64,000 bases of DNA from Rhizobium sp. RU20A (lineage in GTDB: Bacteria; Pseudomonadota; Alphaproteobacteria; Rhizobiales; Rhizobiaceae). A program made the position numbers and the translations under genes. This document shows, piece after piece, positions 26,323 through 35,125 of this stretch (its first letter is position 1; each line of letters begins with the position of its first letter). Under the pieces are notes generated by a model. That model searched no databases. It saw nothing but the letters and a program-made list of their open reading frames with translations, and was not told where the DNA came from. The DNA is taken from positions 1,178,001 through 1,242,000 of the forward strand of contig NZ_FTMB01000001.1 in assembly GCF_900155885.1 (NCBI RefSeq). The letters are read 5' to 3'.

Positions 26323-27603
26323 TCAGATTACTCCTGCTTCGCGCGCGCCCTTCAGCGCCAGTCGCGCCGTGCCGGCGGCAGCTTCCTGGCTTTCGGCGCC
26401 CGGCATCGGGCAGCCGAGCCGGCGTTCGCGGATGCGCGACCAGACCGGGTTCTTCGCGCCGCCGCCGACGCTGCGCACCGAGGCCAGCGCCGGGCTTCCG
26501 AGCGAAACGAGCCGTCCGTAGGCGAGCGTCTCGATGGCGGCGATGCCCTCGAAAATGGCCTTGAGGAAATCGGCATCATCCGCCGGGCGCGGCTCGAGAC
26601 GGGGTTGAAGGGCGGGATCGTTGATCGGAAAGCGTTCGCCCGGCTTCACCAGCGGATAATAATCGAGCCCGCTGTCGGTTTCCGGGTCGATGCGGGCGGA
26701 AAGCGCGGCGAGATCGGCATCCTTCAGCAGCGTTGCGAGCACGATGCCGCCGGTGTTGGAGGCCCCGCCGGCCAGCCAGAGATCGCCGATCCGGTGGCTG
26801 TAGAGCCCGTATTCCGGCGCAAACAGCGGCTTGTCCGAAAGCATCTTGACCGTCAGCGTGGTGCCGAGCGCCGACACCCCGTCCCCCGGCCGATCGGCGC
26901 CGGTGGCGAGGAAGGAGGCGCAGCCATCCGTCGTGCCCGTCACGATCACCACATCGTCCGGCAGCCCGAAAGCCTCGGCGGCCTCGGGTGAAATCTGCGC
27001 GATCGGCGAGCCCGCCGGCAGCACGTCTGGCAGCAGATCGCGCGGTCCGCCGGCCGCATCGATCCAGTCCGGCCAGAGCCGCGCTACCGGGTCGTAGCCT
27101 GTCTTCAGCGCATTGTTCTCGTCGGAAACGTCGTAGAGGCCGGTGAAGTGGCCGGACAGCCAGTCCGCCTGATGGATAACGCGCGCCACGCCGTCGATCG
27201 CGGCGAAATGCATGGCCTTGGCGAGGCCCGACGTTGCGCCATGGGCGGCACTGTCCTTCGGCGCATGGGCGGCGATGCGCGCCAGGATCGCCTGGTCCTC
27301 GACGGGATCGTTGTACATCAGCGGCCGCGCCAGCGGCGCGCCATCTTCGGAGACCGGCAGCATGGTGCCCGACGTGCCGTCGATGGCGAGCGCCTTGACG
27401 CGGGCGGGATCGATGGCCGCGAGGACCGTGACAAGCGCCGTCTGCACGGCCTTCCACCAGGCGACGGGATCGCGGTGATCGTCTGAAAAATCGGCCATCT
27501 TCGCCGCACCTTCCGCCAAGATTGCGTGGTCGGACGTCATGGCAACGGCACGCGCGCCGGAGGTGCCGACATCGATGCCGATGACGAGAGGCTCGAGCGT
27601 CAT
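26323..27603 (-). CDS. FGGY carbohydrate kinase, D-ribulokinase-like
   Basis: A 426-residue sugar kinase. The N-terminal phosphate loop is VIGIDVGTSGARAVAM and the adenosine segment GTTDGCASFLATGADR. HRIGDLWLAGGASNTGG and RLEPRPADDADFLKAI are strongly reminiscent of the plant AtXK-1/cyanobacterial D-ribulose kinase group rather than of xylulokinase, from memory of those sequences. The product would be D-ribulose 5-phosphate or a related ketose phosphate. It is tightly coupled: 1 base after the aldolase and 1 base before the HAD gene. It is the second FGGY kinase of this locus. Confidence 0.85.
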   Translation of the reverse strand: MTLEPLVIGIDVGTSGARAVAMTSDHAILAEGAAKMADFSDDHRDPVAWWKAVQTALVTVLAAIDPARVKALAIDGTSGTMLPVSEDGAPLARPLMYNDPVEDQAILARIAAHAPKDSAAHGATSGLAKAMHFAAIDGVARVIHQADWLSGHFTGLYDVSDENNALKTGYDPVARLWPDWIDAAGGPRDLLPDVLPAGSPIAQISPEAAEAFGLPDDVVIVTGTTDGCASFLATGADRPGDGVSALGTTLTVKMLSDKPLFAPEYGLYSHRIGDLWLAGGASNTGGIVLATLLKDADLAALSARIDPETDSGLDYYPLVKPGERFPINDPALQPRLEPRPADDADFLKAIFEGIAAIETLAYGRLVSLGSPALASVRSVGGGAKNPVWSRIRERRLGCPMPGAESQEAAAGTARLALKGAREAGVI

Positions 27604-27604
27604 C

Positions 27605-28660
27605 TCACTGCACCTGCGCCGTCTTGGCGGCATTCAGCTGCTGGCGATACTTTTCCGCATCCCAATTCAGCAGTTCGCCGTTCTCGGCATCGGTGAAGAT
27701 GCGCAGCCGGGCGTTTTCGGGAATGCGCGACGTGACATCCGCGAGGCAGCGCGCCAGCGCCAAGGCGCCAGCGGAGATATCGCGCGCCACCAGCACGCCC
27801 TTGCCGGGGAAAAGGATCAGCGGCGTCGGCGGCTGGAGTTCCGTTTCGAGCCGTCCCGCAACGGCCGCGGCGGCCTCACCGGGTCCGGCGATCACCACGC
27901 CCTTGCCAAGGAAGATGACATGGTCGGGGTAAAGGCTGCCGCTCGCGGCGATGCGGCAGCTGCCAAGATCGGTCGCCACGCCATGCAGCGCCTCGTCATC
28001 CGGCAGGCGGAAGTTGCTGTCGACGGCAAGGCGCGAGAGTGCATCGAGATCCGGGGCCGGTGCGGGGCGACGTTCCTGCTTCAGCCGCGCGCAGACGTCG
28101 CGCAAGAGTGCCTCGGCCTCAGCAACCGTATCGGCGGCAACCGCAAGCCCGTGATTGCCGAGAATGAGCACGCTCGTGTCAGACTTGACCCGTGCGGCGA
28201 TGGCGCGCGCCAGAGGAAGACCCGGCCGGGCATAGGGCACGAAGGCATAGGGAAGACCGGCGAGCTTTTCCGCGAGCACCGTCTCTGCATCGGCGCGCAC
28301 CGCGATCGCGATCGTCTCCACGCAGTGGACGTGCACCACCACCTTCTGTGGCATCAGCCCGTGCACGGTCGTTTCGATGGACGGGCGAAGGCCCGACGGG
28401 TTGAGCTCGGAAATCACGTGCTCCTGAGCCTTCTCCGCACTCGGATGGTCCTCCGCCACCGCCTCGAGCAACGTCGAGAGCCGCACCGGCACCAGCATGT
28501 TGCCGGCCCGCGCATTCATGAGCCAGAGCCCGGAGGCCTTGATCCACAGCGTGTCGCCGTCCTTCAGCGAGGTATTGCCGCCGGCGCCCTGCACGAGGGC
28601 AGGATCCGCACCCACCCGGGCGGAGAGATCAAGGAGGGCGTCGAGTTCGGAAGACTGCAT
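27605..28660 (-). CDS. Class II aldolase/adducin family protein
   Basis: A 351-residue protein with a class II (zinc) aldolase fold in its first 210 residues: QGAGGNTSLKDGDTLWIKAS near the start, VVVHVHCVETIAIA for metal His residues, and LILGNHGLAVAAD. The last 120 residues are an extension like that of the RhaD-type aldolase half of bifunctional rhamnulose-1-phosphate aldolase/dehydrogenases. It would split a ketose 1-phosphate into DHAP and an aldehyde, or act as an epimerase. The substrate is unknown. It lies 36 bases downstream of the GlpD-like gene and 1 base before the kinase. Confidence 0.85.
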   Translation of the reverse strand: MQSSELDALLDLSARVGADPALVQGAGGNTSLKDGDTLWIKASGLWLMNARAGNMLVPVRLSTLLEAVAEDHPSAEKAQEHVISELNPSGLRPSIETTVHGLMPQKVVVHVHCVETIAIAVRADAETVLAEKLAGLPYAFVPYARPGLPLARAIAARVKSDTSVLILGNHGLAVAADTVAEAEALLRDVCARLKQERRPAPAPDLDALSRLAVDSNFRLPDDEALHGVATDLGSCRIAASGSLYPDHVIFLGKGVVIAGPGEAAAAVAGRLETELQPPTPLILFPGKGVLVARDISAGALALARCLADVTSRIPENARLRIFTDAENGELLNWDAEKYRQQLNAAKTAQVQ

Positions 28661-28696
28661 CGGGAAAACGCTCCGCTGGAAAGGAAGCCGAAAAGC

Positions 28697-30214
28697 TCAG
28701 GCCGCGAGGGACTGGTTTTCGCACCATTGTATGAAGGCCTGACGCTCGGCATCGCTCATGTGCAGGCCATGCTTGGTTCGCCGCTCCAGAATGTCGTCCG
28801 GCCGCCGCGCCCACTCCGTCGCCATCAGGAAGCGCGCCTCGCGTTCGGTCAGAAGCGGGCCGAAGAAGGTGCCGAGATCGGCAAGGCTTGATGCACCCTC
28901 GAGCAGCGCGTGCATGCGCGTGCCGTAAAGCCGCGCATAGTGCGTGGCAAGGGCCGGCGGAAGCCAGGGATACGCCCGACGCTGCGCGGCGAGGAATGTT
29001 TCGAAATCCGCCCCCGGCATCTCGCCGCCGGGCAGTGCCGCTTTAGAAGTCCACGCCGCGCCCATCTGCGGGAAGAACGGCTTCAGACGCTCGATGGCAT
29101 GGTCGGCGAGCTTGCGGAAGGTGGTGATCTTGCCGCCGAAGACCGAGAGCAGCGGCGCCTGTCCTTCGGGCGCATCCACCTCGAAAATATAGTCGCGCGT
29201 CACGGCCGACGGATTGTCGGAATTGTCGTCGTAGAGAGGGCGCACGCCCGAAAAACTGTGCACGATGTCGGCAGGCGTCAGCTGCTTGTTGAAGTAGCGG
29301 TTCACCGCCTTCAGCAGGTAATCCACCTCGTTCTCGGCAATCTTCACGTCCTCGGGCTTGCCCTCATAGGGAATGTCGGTCGTGCCGATCAGCGCCATGT
29401 CGTTTTCATAGGGGTTGATGAAAATGACGCGCTTGTCGTTGTTCTGCACGAGATAGGCATTCGGCCCCTCCCAGAACTTCCGCACGATGATATGGCTGCC
29501 CTTGACGAGCCGCACGCTGCGGGACGAATTCAGCCCAGCGACCCGGCCGATGACCTCGTTGACCCAGGGGCCGGCCGTATTGGCGATGGCGCGCGCTCTC
29601 ACCTGCCGCTTGGCGCCCGTCACCGTATCCGTCATCTCGATCTGCCAGAGCCCGTCCACCCGCCGCACCGATGTGCAGGCCGTGCGCGTATAGACCTCGG
29701 CGCCGCGCATGGAGGCATCGAGCGCATTCAGGAGCACGAGGCGGGCATCGTCCACCCAGCAATCGGAATATTCGAAGGCCTTGCGATATTGCGGTTTGAT
29801 CGCCTTGCCCTCGGGCGCGGTGGCAAGGTTCAGCACCCGCGTGCCCGGAAGGCGCTTGCGCCCGCCAAGGTGATCGTAGAGGAAGAGCCCGAGGCGCACG
29901 AGCCAGGCCGGCCGGTCTTGCGGATTGTGCGGCAGCACGAAGCGCAGCGGCCAGATGATGTGCGAAGCGTTTTCGAGGAGCACCTCGCGCTCGATCAGCG
30001 CTTCGCGCACCAGCCGGAACTCGTAATATTCGAGATAGCGAAGCCCGCCATGCACGAGCTTGCCGGAGCGCGAACTGGTGCCCTGCGCCAGATCGTCCTT
30101 CTCGCACAGCACGACGGAGAGGCCGCGTCCCACGGCATCACGCGCAATGCCGGCTCCGTTCACGCCCCCGCCGATGACGAAGAGATCGACGATCTCGTTC
30201 TTCGTTGCGCTCAT
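28697..30214 (-). CDS. GlpD/EryB-like polyol-phosphate dehydrogenase
   Basis: A 505-residue FAD enzyme. FAD is bound by DLFVIGGGVNGAGIARDAVG near the N-terminus. SSRSGKLVHGGLRYLEYYEF is the hallmark of glycerol-3-phosphate dehydrogenases, and FGGKITTFRKLADHA lies in the C-terminal half. A strong ribosome site (aaggaga) precedes ATG 30214. It oxidises sn-glycerol 3-phosphate, or in erythritol loci erythritol phosphate (EryB), passing electrons to quinone at the membrane. The surrounding kinase and the EryH/EryI isomerases favour a tetritol phosphate. Glycerol remains possible. Confidence 0.88.
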   Translation of the reverse strand: MSATKNEIVDLFVIGGGVNGAGIARDAVGRGLSVVLCEKDDLAQGTSSRSGKLVHGGLRYLEYYEFRLVREALIEREVLLENASHIIWPLRFVLPHNPQDRPAWLVRLGLFLYDHLGGRKRLPGTRVLNLATAPEGKAIKPQYRKAFEYSDCWVDDARLVLLNALDASMRGAEVYTRTACTSVRRVDGLWQIEMTDTVTGAKRQVRARAIANTAGPWVNEVIGRVAGLNSSRSVRLVKGSHIIVRKFWEGPNAYLVQNNDKRVIFINPYENDMALIGTTDIPYEGKPEDVKIAENEVDYLLKAVNRYFNKQLTPADIVHSFSGVRPLYDDNSDNPSAVTRDYIFEVDAPEGQAPLLSVFGGKITTFRKLADHAIERLKPFFPQMGAAWTSKAALPGGEMPGADFETFLAAQRRAYPWLPPALATHYARLYGTRMHALLEGASSLADLGTFFGPLLTEREARFLMATEWARRPDDILERRTKHGLHMSDAERQAFIQWCENQSLAA

Positions 30215-30258
30215 GGTCTCGTCTCTCCTTTCAGCCTGCTTGAAAGACCGGCGATCCG

Positions 30259-31296
30259 TCAGCACGGATTCACGGGCGGCAGGCCGGCGATATAGCGCCG
30301 GACTTCCTCGGCCGCCATCTCCGCCGCATAGGTGACAGTGCGCACCGAGGCACCGGCAATATGCGGGGTCAGCGTCACGTTCGGCAGTTGCAGCAGCGGC
30401 CAGTCGGCCGGAACGGGCTCGACCGCAAAGGTTTCCAGCATGGCGCTGTAGAGATGGCCGGAGGTCAGCGCTTCGTAGAGCGCATCATAATCGACCAGCG
30501 GCCCGCGCGCCGTGTTCACGAAGATAGCGCCCTTCTTCATCTTGGCGAAGGTCTCGGCATTCATCATCTGCCGCGTCTCTTCCGTCACACGCGGATGCAG
30601 CGTCACGACGTCGGAGCGCGACAGGAGATCATCGAGCGAGACATGCTCGACGCCGCCATTCCTGTCCTCGACCGAAAGCTGCACATAGGGGTCGTGCACC
30701 AGCACCTTGGTTCCGAAGGCGCGGAGCAGCCGGACAACCTTGGTGCCGATATTGCCGTAGCCGATGACGCCGACCGTCATTTCGCAAAGCTCGCGGCCCG
30801 TCACGTCGGCGCGGTAGAGATCGCCGCGCCACTCGCCCTTGCGCAGCGATTCGTGGCCGGAGCGGATGAGGCGTGTTTCGGCGAGAATGGCGCCGAGGGT
30901 GAATTCGGAGACGGCACCGGCGTTGCGGCCGGGCGTATTGACGACGAGAACGCCCGCCTCGCGCGCCGCCTTCATGTCGATGTTGACGGGCCCGCCGCGC
31001 GACACGGCAATGAGCTTGAGGTTCGGCAACTGCTCCAGAATACCCTTGGAAAAGGGTGCGAGCTGCGTGATGACGATCTCGGCATCGCCGACGAAACCGA
31101 CGATCTCTTCCGCGGTGCCCATATATTCCTTGAGGCCATCCATGCCCTCGACCGCATAGCCGTGCTCCATCGGCTCGTCCGGCCAGGGCTGCTCGAGCAT
31201 CCGGATGTCGTGGCCTTCGCCGCAGGCGGCAACGATCTTCTCTCGGAAGACTTCCGGCAGCATGAAACGGTCACCGATCACAGCGATCTTCTTCAT
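30259..31296 (-). CDS. D-isomer-specific 2-hydroxyacid dehydrogenase
   Basis: A 345-residue NAD-dependent oxidoreductase. The Rossmann motif GVIGYGNIGTKV lies at about 176-187. The substrate Arg is in VSRGGPVNID (about residue 100), followed by the Glu in the LETFAVEPVP region and the His in LTPHIAGAS. The N-terminal catalytic half begins MKKIAVIGDRFML. It reduces or oxidises a 2-hydroxy acid; relatives act on phosphoglycerate, glyoxylate or erythronate phosphate. The start overlaps the stop of the EryA-like kinase (ATGA). In a polyol operon it might clear an aldonate side product, which is speculative. Confidence 0.88.
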   Translation of the reverse strand: MKKIAVIGDRFMLPEVFREKIVAACGEGHDIRMLEQPWPDEPMEHGYAVEGMDGLKEYMGTAEEIVGFVGDAEIVITQLAPFSKGILEQLPNLKLIAVSRGGPVNIDMKAAREAGVLVVNTPGRNAGAVSEFTLGAILAETRLIRSGHESLRKGEWRGDLYRADVTGRELCEMTVGVIGYGNIGTKVVRLLRAFGTKVLVHDPYVQLSVEDRNGGVEHVSLDDLLSRSDVVTLHPRVTEETRQMMNAETFAKMKKGAIFVNTARGPLVDYDALYEALTSGHLYSAMLETFAVEPVPADWPLLQLPNVTLTPHIAGASVRTVTYAAEMAAEEVRRYIAGLPPVNPC

Positions 31297-32879
31297 TGGG
31301 CGTTTTCCTTCATTTCCGTGTGCACGCCTTGCAGCGCCGGCCAGACCTGGCTGAGTGCCTGCCGCGACTGGCGGTAGACGGGGTAAATATGGTTGAATCG
31401 CGCTTGCAACGCGGCATCGACGGGTTCGGCCGGACGCTGGTAGGGCGTCACCCACTCGGCAACGCAGGACGCCATGTCCGGATAGAGGCCGAGGCTGACG
31501 GCGGCGATCATCGCGGTACCGGCGGCACCCGCCTCCTCTCGCTCGCTGGTCTGCACGCTCGCGCCGAGCGCGCCGCCGAGAATGCGCCGCAGCGAGGCCG
31601 AACGCGCCGCTCCGCCGGTCAATCGCACGCGCGCCGGCAGCGGCCCCATGGCGGCGTAGCAGTCGCGCGCCGCCAGCACCAGCCCGTCGAACACGGCCCG
31701 CACCAGGTCGGCAAAGCCATGGCCGCTCGAAAGTCCGATGAAGGAGGCACGGGCCGAGGCATCCACGAAGGGGCCGCGTTCGCCTGCATCGGAAATATAG
31801 GGGTGGTAGAGGACCGGCGCCTCGCCCGCCTTGGAAAGCCAGCCTTCGACGTGGGCGAGCAGATCCGCCTTGCTTTTTTCGACGCCCATGTCCTTGAGGA
31901 TGCCGCCGGCCAGCGACAGCAGCCAGTCGATGTTGAGCGTCGCCGCCATGTTCGACTGCATCTGCCCGTAAACGCCCGGGATCGGCATGCACATCGTATA
32001 GCCGGTCCGGTCATCGTTGAGCCGCACCTCGTCCGGCGTCGCGGCGAGCCGCATATGCATGCCGGTCGAACCGATGATCGAGCAGCCCGCATCCGTGCCC
32101 GGCTCGTAAAGCCCTGCCCCGAGCGCCGTACAGGCGACGTCGACGTAGCCGAGGACGACGGGCGTGCCGGCCAACAGGCCGGTTGCCGCCGCTGCCGCCT
32201 CGGTCAGGACGTGATGCGTGGTCGACCCGTCGACGATTTCCGGCATCAGCCCGCGCTCGCCCTTGAGATCGAGGAAGTCGATGACATCGTCGCTATAGGC
32301 CCGGCGACGGAAATCGCCGAAGGTGAAACAGGCCTCGGACGGATCGGTGGCGCGCACGCCCGTCAGATTGAAATAGAGCCAGTCCTTGCAGTGAAAGGCG
32401 GTCGTCGCCCCCCGCAGCATCTCCGGCGCGTTCTCCTTCATCCACTTCAGCTGCGGCCCCTGCTGGCAGGCGGCAAGGCCCGACGCGGTGTTGGCAAAAC
32501 GCTGGACATCGCCGCTTTCGGCCCTGAGGCGATCGACAATGTCGCCGGCGCGCGCATCGAGCCACAGCCAGCCGCCACCGACAGGATCGCCGTTGCGGTC
32601 GATCAGCCAGGTGCCGTCGCCCTGCGCGGTGACGGAGATGGCGATCACCCGGCTCTTCAGGTTCTCCACCTTGTCGGCAAGATCGGACAGCGTGCGGGCC
32701 GCATCCGCCCAGGTGCGTGCCAGATCCTGCACCACGCCGCCCCGCCCGACGCTCTCATAGCTGTTGGGGATCGCCGCCGAGGCGATCTGCCGTCCCGTGC
32801 GGTCGAACGCGACCGACTTGAGGACGGAAGTGCCGGCGTCGATGCCGATCAGCACGTCACGCATCCCGGAGGAGGTCAT
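31293..32879 (-). CDS. FGGY carbohydrate kinase, EryA-like
   Basis: A 528-residue kinase of the glycerol/erythritol kinase family. The phosphate loop is VLIGIDAGTSVLKSVAFD, followed by VQDLARTWADAARTL, WLWLDARAGD and AACQQGPQLKWMK. From memory, the last three segments match erythritol kinase EryA of Brucella and Sinorhizobium. The ATP-site Gly-rich segment is SIIGSTGMHMRL. The ATG at 32879, 1 base after the ATPase stop, is chosen; ATG 32864 is an alternative. It would phosphorylate the polyol brought in by the upstream ABC importer. The product is then available to the GlpD/EryB-like enzyme. Confidence 0.83.
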   Translation of the reverse strand: MTSSGMRDVLIGIDAGTSVLKSVAFDRTGRQIASAAIPNSYESVGRGGVVQDLARTWADAARTLSDLADKVENLKSRVIAISVTAQGDGTWLIDRNGDPVGGGWLWLDARAGDIVDRLRAESGDVQRFANTASGLAACQQGPQLKWMKENAPEMLRGATTAFHCKDWLYFNLTGVRATDPSEACFTFGDFRRRAYSDDVIDFLDLKGERGLMPEIVDGSTTHHVLTEAAAAATGLLAGTPVVLGYVDVACTALGAGLYEPGTDAGCSIIGSTGMHMRLAATPDEVRLNDDRTGYTMCMPIPGVYGQMQSNMAATLNIDWLLSLAGGILKDMGVEKSKADLLAHVEGWLSKAGEAPVLYHPYISDAGERGPFVDASARASFIGLSSGHGFADLVRAVFDGLVLAARDCYAAMGPLPARVRLTGGAARSASLRRILGGALGASVQTSEREEAGAAGTAMIAAVSLGLYPDMASCVAEWVTPYQRPAEPVDAALQARFNHIYPVYRQSRQALSQVWPALQGVHTEMKENAQ

Positions 32880-32880
32880 G

Positions 32881-34005
32881 TCAGGCCAGCTCCTGTCCAT
32901 GGCTGATCGCCTTGCCGCTGGCACCATCAAAGACGTGCAGCGCCGCCGGATCAAGCCGTATGCCGACGGTCTCGCCTGCTGCAAGCCGGGTGCGGTCATG
33001 CTCGACCAGCACAAGCGTCGCGCCGGCAAAGTCGGTCGCGATATGCGTCTGGTCGCCGAGCCACTGGTTGACCGCAACGCGCGCCGGAACCCCGTCCTCG
33101 GTGCGCCGCACCGCATAGGGACGGATGCCGAGCACGACGTTCTTGCGGCCGGCCAGCGCCGTGCGCACCGCGGGCGAGAAATCGGAAGCGGCATAGGCGA
33201 GCTTCACGCCACCGGCAAGACCGAAGGAAACGGCGCTCTCGCTCGTTTCCACGCTGGCCTCGAAGACGTTCATCGGCGGCTCGCCGACGAAGGTTCCGGT
33301 GAAGAGATTGGCCGGACGCTCCTTGATCATCTGCGGTGTATCGAACTGCTGCAGCACGCCACCTTCCATCACCGCGATCCGGTCGGCGAGTGCGTTCGCC
33401 TCCGTCTGATCGTGGGTGACGAGGATGGCGGTCAGCCCGCGCTCCTTGATGAAGTGCTTGATGCGCCCGCGCAGCAGCGCACGCAGCTGCGGCTCCAGCT
33501 GGCCCATCGGTTCGTCGAGCAGATGCAGGTCGGCATCGCGGATCAGCGCGCGCCCCAGCGAGGCACGCTGCTGCTGACCGCCCGAAATCGAGCTCGGGTA
33601 ACGGCCGAGAATATCCTCGATCTCCAGGAGCTTGGCGACATAGGCGACCTTCTTGTCCACCTCCGCCTGCGGCAGGCGCGAGGCCTTCAGCGCAAAGGCG
33701 ATGTTCTCGCGCACCGTTAGCGGCGGATAGAGCGAGTAGCCCTCGAAGGCCATCGCGACATTGCGCTTGACCGGGGCGAGCATATGCACCTCGCGCCCGC
33801 CAAGCGAGATCGTGCCGCGCGAGACCGGCTCGAAACCGGCGATCATGCGCAGCGTCGAGGTCTTGCCGCAGCCGGAGGACCCGAGAAGCGCGATGATCTC
33901 GCCCTTCTGGATATCCATCGAAAGCGTCTTCACAGCATGCACGCCGTGGTCGATCGGCCCGTAGAACTTGTCGACGGCCTTGATGCTGAGGGCGGTCTGG
34001 CTCAT
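32881..34005 (-). CDS. ABC transporter ATP-binding protein (GlpT/MalK-like)
   Basis: A 374-residue ATPase. Walker A is GSSGCGKTSTLRM, the signature ISGGQQQRASLGRAL, and Walker B LHLLDEPMGQLEPQLR. The D-loop after Walker B is GQLEPQ instead of the common SNLDAK. A C-terminal OB/TOBE domain follows. Two different ATPases in one operon is the arrangement known for the rhizobial glycerol importer (GlpS and GlpT), and this subunit looks like GlpT. The start overlaps the previous ATPase gene by four bases (ATGA). It energises import of a polyol or related solute. Confidence 0.9.
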   Translation of the reverse strand: MSQTALSIKAVDKFYGPIDHGVHAVKTLSMDIQKGEIIALLGSSGCGKTSTLRMIAGFEPVSRGTISLGGREVHMLAPVKRNVAMAFEGYSLYPPLTVRENIAFALKASRLPQAEVDKKVAYVAKLLEIEDILGRYPSSISGGQQQRASLGRALIRDADLHLLDEPMGQLEPQLRALLRGRIKHFIKERGLTAILVTHDQTEANALADRIAVMEGGVLQQFDTPQMIKERPANLFTGTFVGEPPMNVFEASVETSESAVSFGLAGGVKLAYAASDFSPAVRTALAGRKNVVLGIRPYAVRRTEDGVPARVAVNQWLGDQTHIATDFAGATLVLVEHDRTRLAAGETVGIRLDPAALHVFDGASGKAISHGQELA

Positions 34006-35120
34006 GCCGCGGCTCCCTGTGTCTTTGCACTCTGGCCGGCGGCTGCCACGCGCTGGCCGGTCTCCTTGTCGAAGAGGAAGGTGGTGGCGCCATCCACGGC
34101 AATATGCGCCGTGCCGGCAACCGGCCCCGGCGTTCCGGCCGGCCGCGACACCAGCACTTCGCGCCCGCCCGACACCCGCACCAGCGTCACCGTCTTCTCG
34201 TTCAGCGGCGTTTCCGCTTCCACCTCGACGGGGATCGCGCCGGGGGTTCCTGCCTCCACGAAATGCAGCGTCTCCGGACGAATGCCGATGACGAGGCTGC
34301 GTCCCGCAAGGCTTGCCGGCAGATGCGGCAGCGCGACCTTCACGCCCGATAGCTCGACATCGATCCCGGCACCTGCCGCCTTCGGCGTGACGTCGAGCAG
34401 GTTGATGGTGGGATCGCCGAAAAGGCGGGCGATCTCGATATCGGCCGGCGCGTTGTAGATATCCTCCGGCGTGCCGATCTGGCGGATGCGGCCCTTGGCC
34501 ATGACGGCGATGCGATCGCCAAGCGCCATCGCTTCCTTGTAGTCCTGCGTCACGTAGACGACCGTCGCGCCTTGCGCGGCGAGCAGGCGCGGCAGTTCCA
34601 GCCGCATCTCGAAGCGCAGCTTCGCATCGACGTTACGCAAGGGATCGTCGAGCAGCAGCACGGGCGGCGAACCGACCAGCGCACGCGCGAGCGCCGTGCG
34701 CTGCTTCTGGCCGTTCGACAGCGCCTTGGGATGATGCGAGAGCACATGGTCGATCTTGAGCAGCTTCGCAACCTTGCCGACACCGGCGACAATCGCCTCC
34801 TTGCTGGAGCGCGTGGCCGTCAGCGGGCTCGCAATGTTGTCGAAGGCGCTCATATGCGGGAAGAGCGCGAAGTTCTGGAAGGCCATGCCGATGCCGCGAT
34901 GCTCGGCATCGACATCCGTCATGTCCTCGCCGCCGATGATGACGCGGCCCTCATCCGGCTCGATGACGCCGGCCACGAGACGCAGCAGCACGGTCTTGCC
35001 GGCGCCGGAGGGGCCGAAGAGGACGAGGGTTTCGCCATCGGCGACGTCGAGCGAGAGATTGTCGAGGACGACCTGGCTCTTGTAGCGCTTGACGATGTTC
35101 TGGAGCTGAAGTGTGGTCAT
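34002..35120 (-). CDS. ABC transporter ATP-binding protein (GlpS-like)
   Basis: A 372-residue ATPase starting MTTLQLQNIVKRYK. Walker A is GPSGAGKTVLLRL. The signature is LSNGQKQRTALARAL, in which the usual SGGQ is SNGQ. Walker B is VLLLDDPLRNVDAKLR, with Asp in place of the catalytic Glu. These changes point to a non-equivalent heterodimer with the next ATPase, in which one ATP site is weak. The gene lies 5 bases after the permease gene and overlaps the second ATPase gene. Confidence 0.9.
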   Translation of the reverse strand: MTTLQLQNIVKRYKSQVVLDNLSLDVADGETLVLFGPSGAGKTVLLRLVAGVIEPDEGRVIIGGEDMTDVDAEHRGIGMAFQNFALFPHMSAFDNIASPLTATRSSKEAIVAGVGKVAKLLKIDHVLSHHPKALSNGQKQRTALARALVGSPPVLLLDDPLRNVDAKLRFEMRLELPRLLAAQGATVVYVTQDYKEAMALGDRIAVMAKGRIRQIGTPEDIYNAPADIEIARLFGDPTINLLDVTPKAAGAGIDVELSGVKVALPHLPASLAGRSLVIGIRPETLHFVEAGTPGAIPVEVEAETPLNEKTVTLVRVSGGREVLVSRPAGTPGPVAGTAHIAVDGATTFLFDKETGQRVAAAGQSAKTQGAAA

Positions 35121-35125
35121 GGTCC

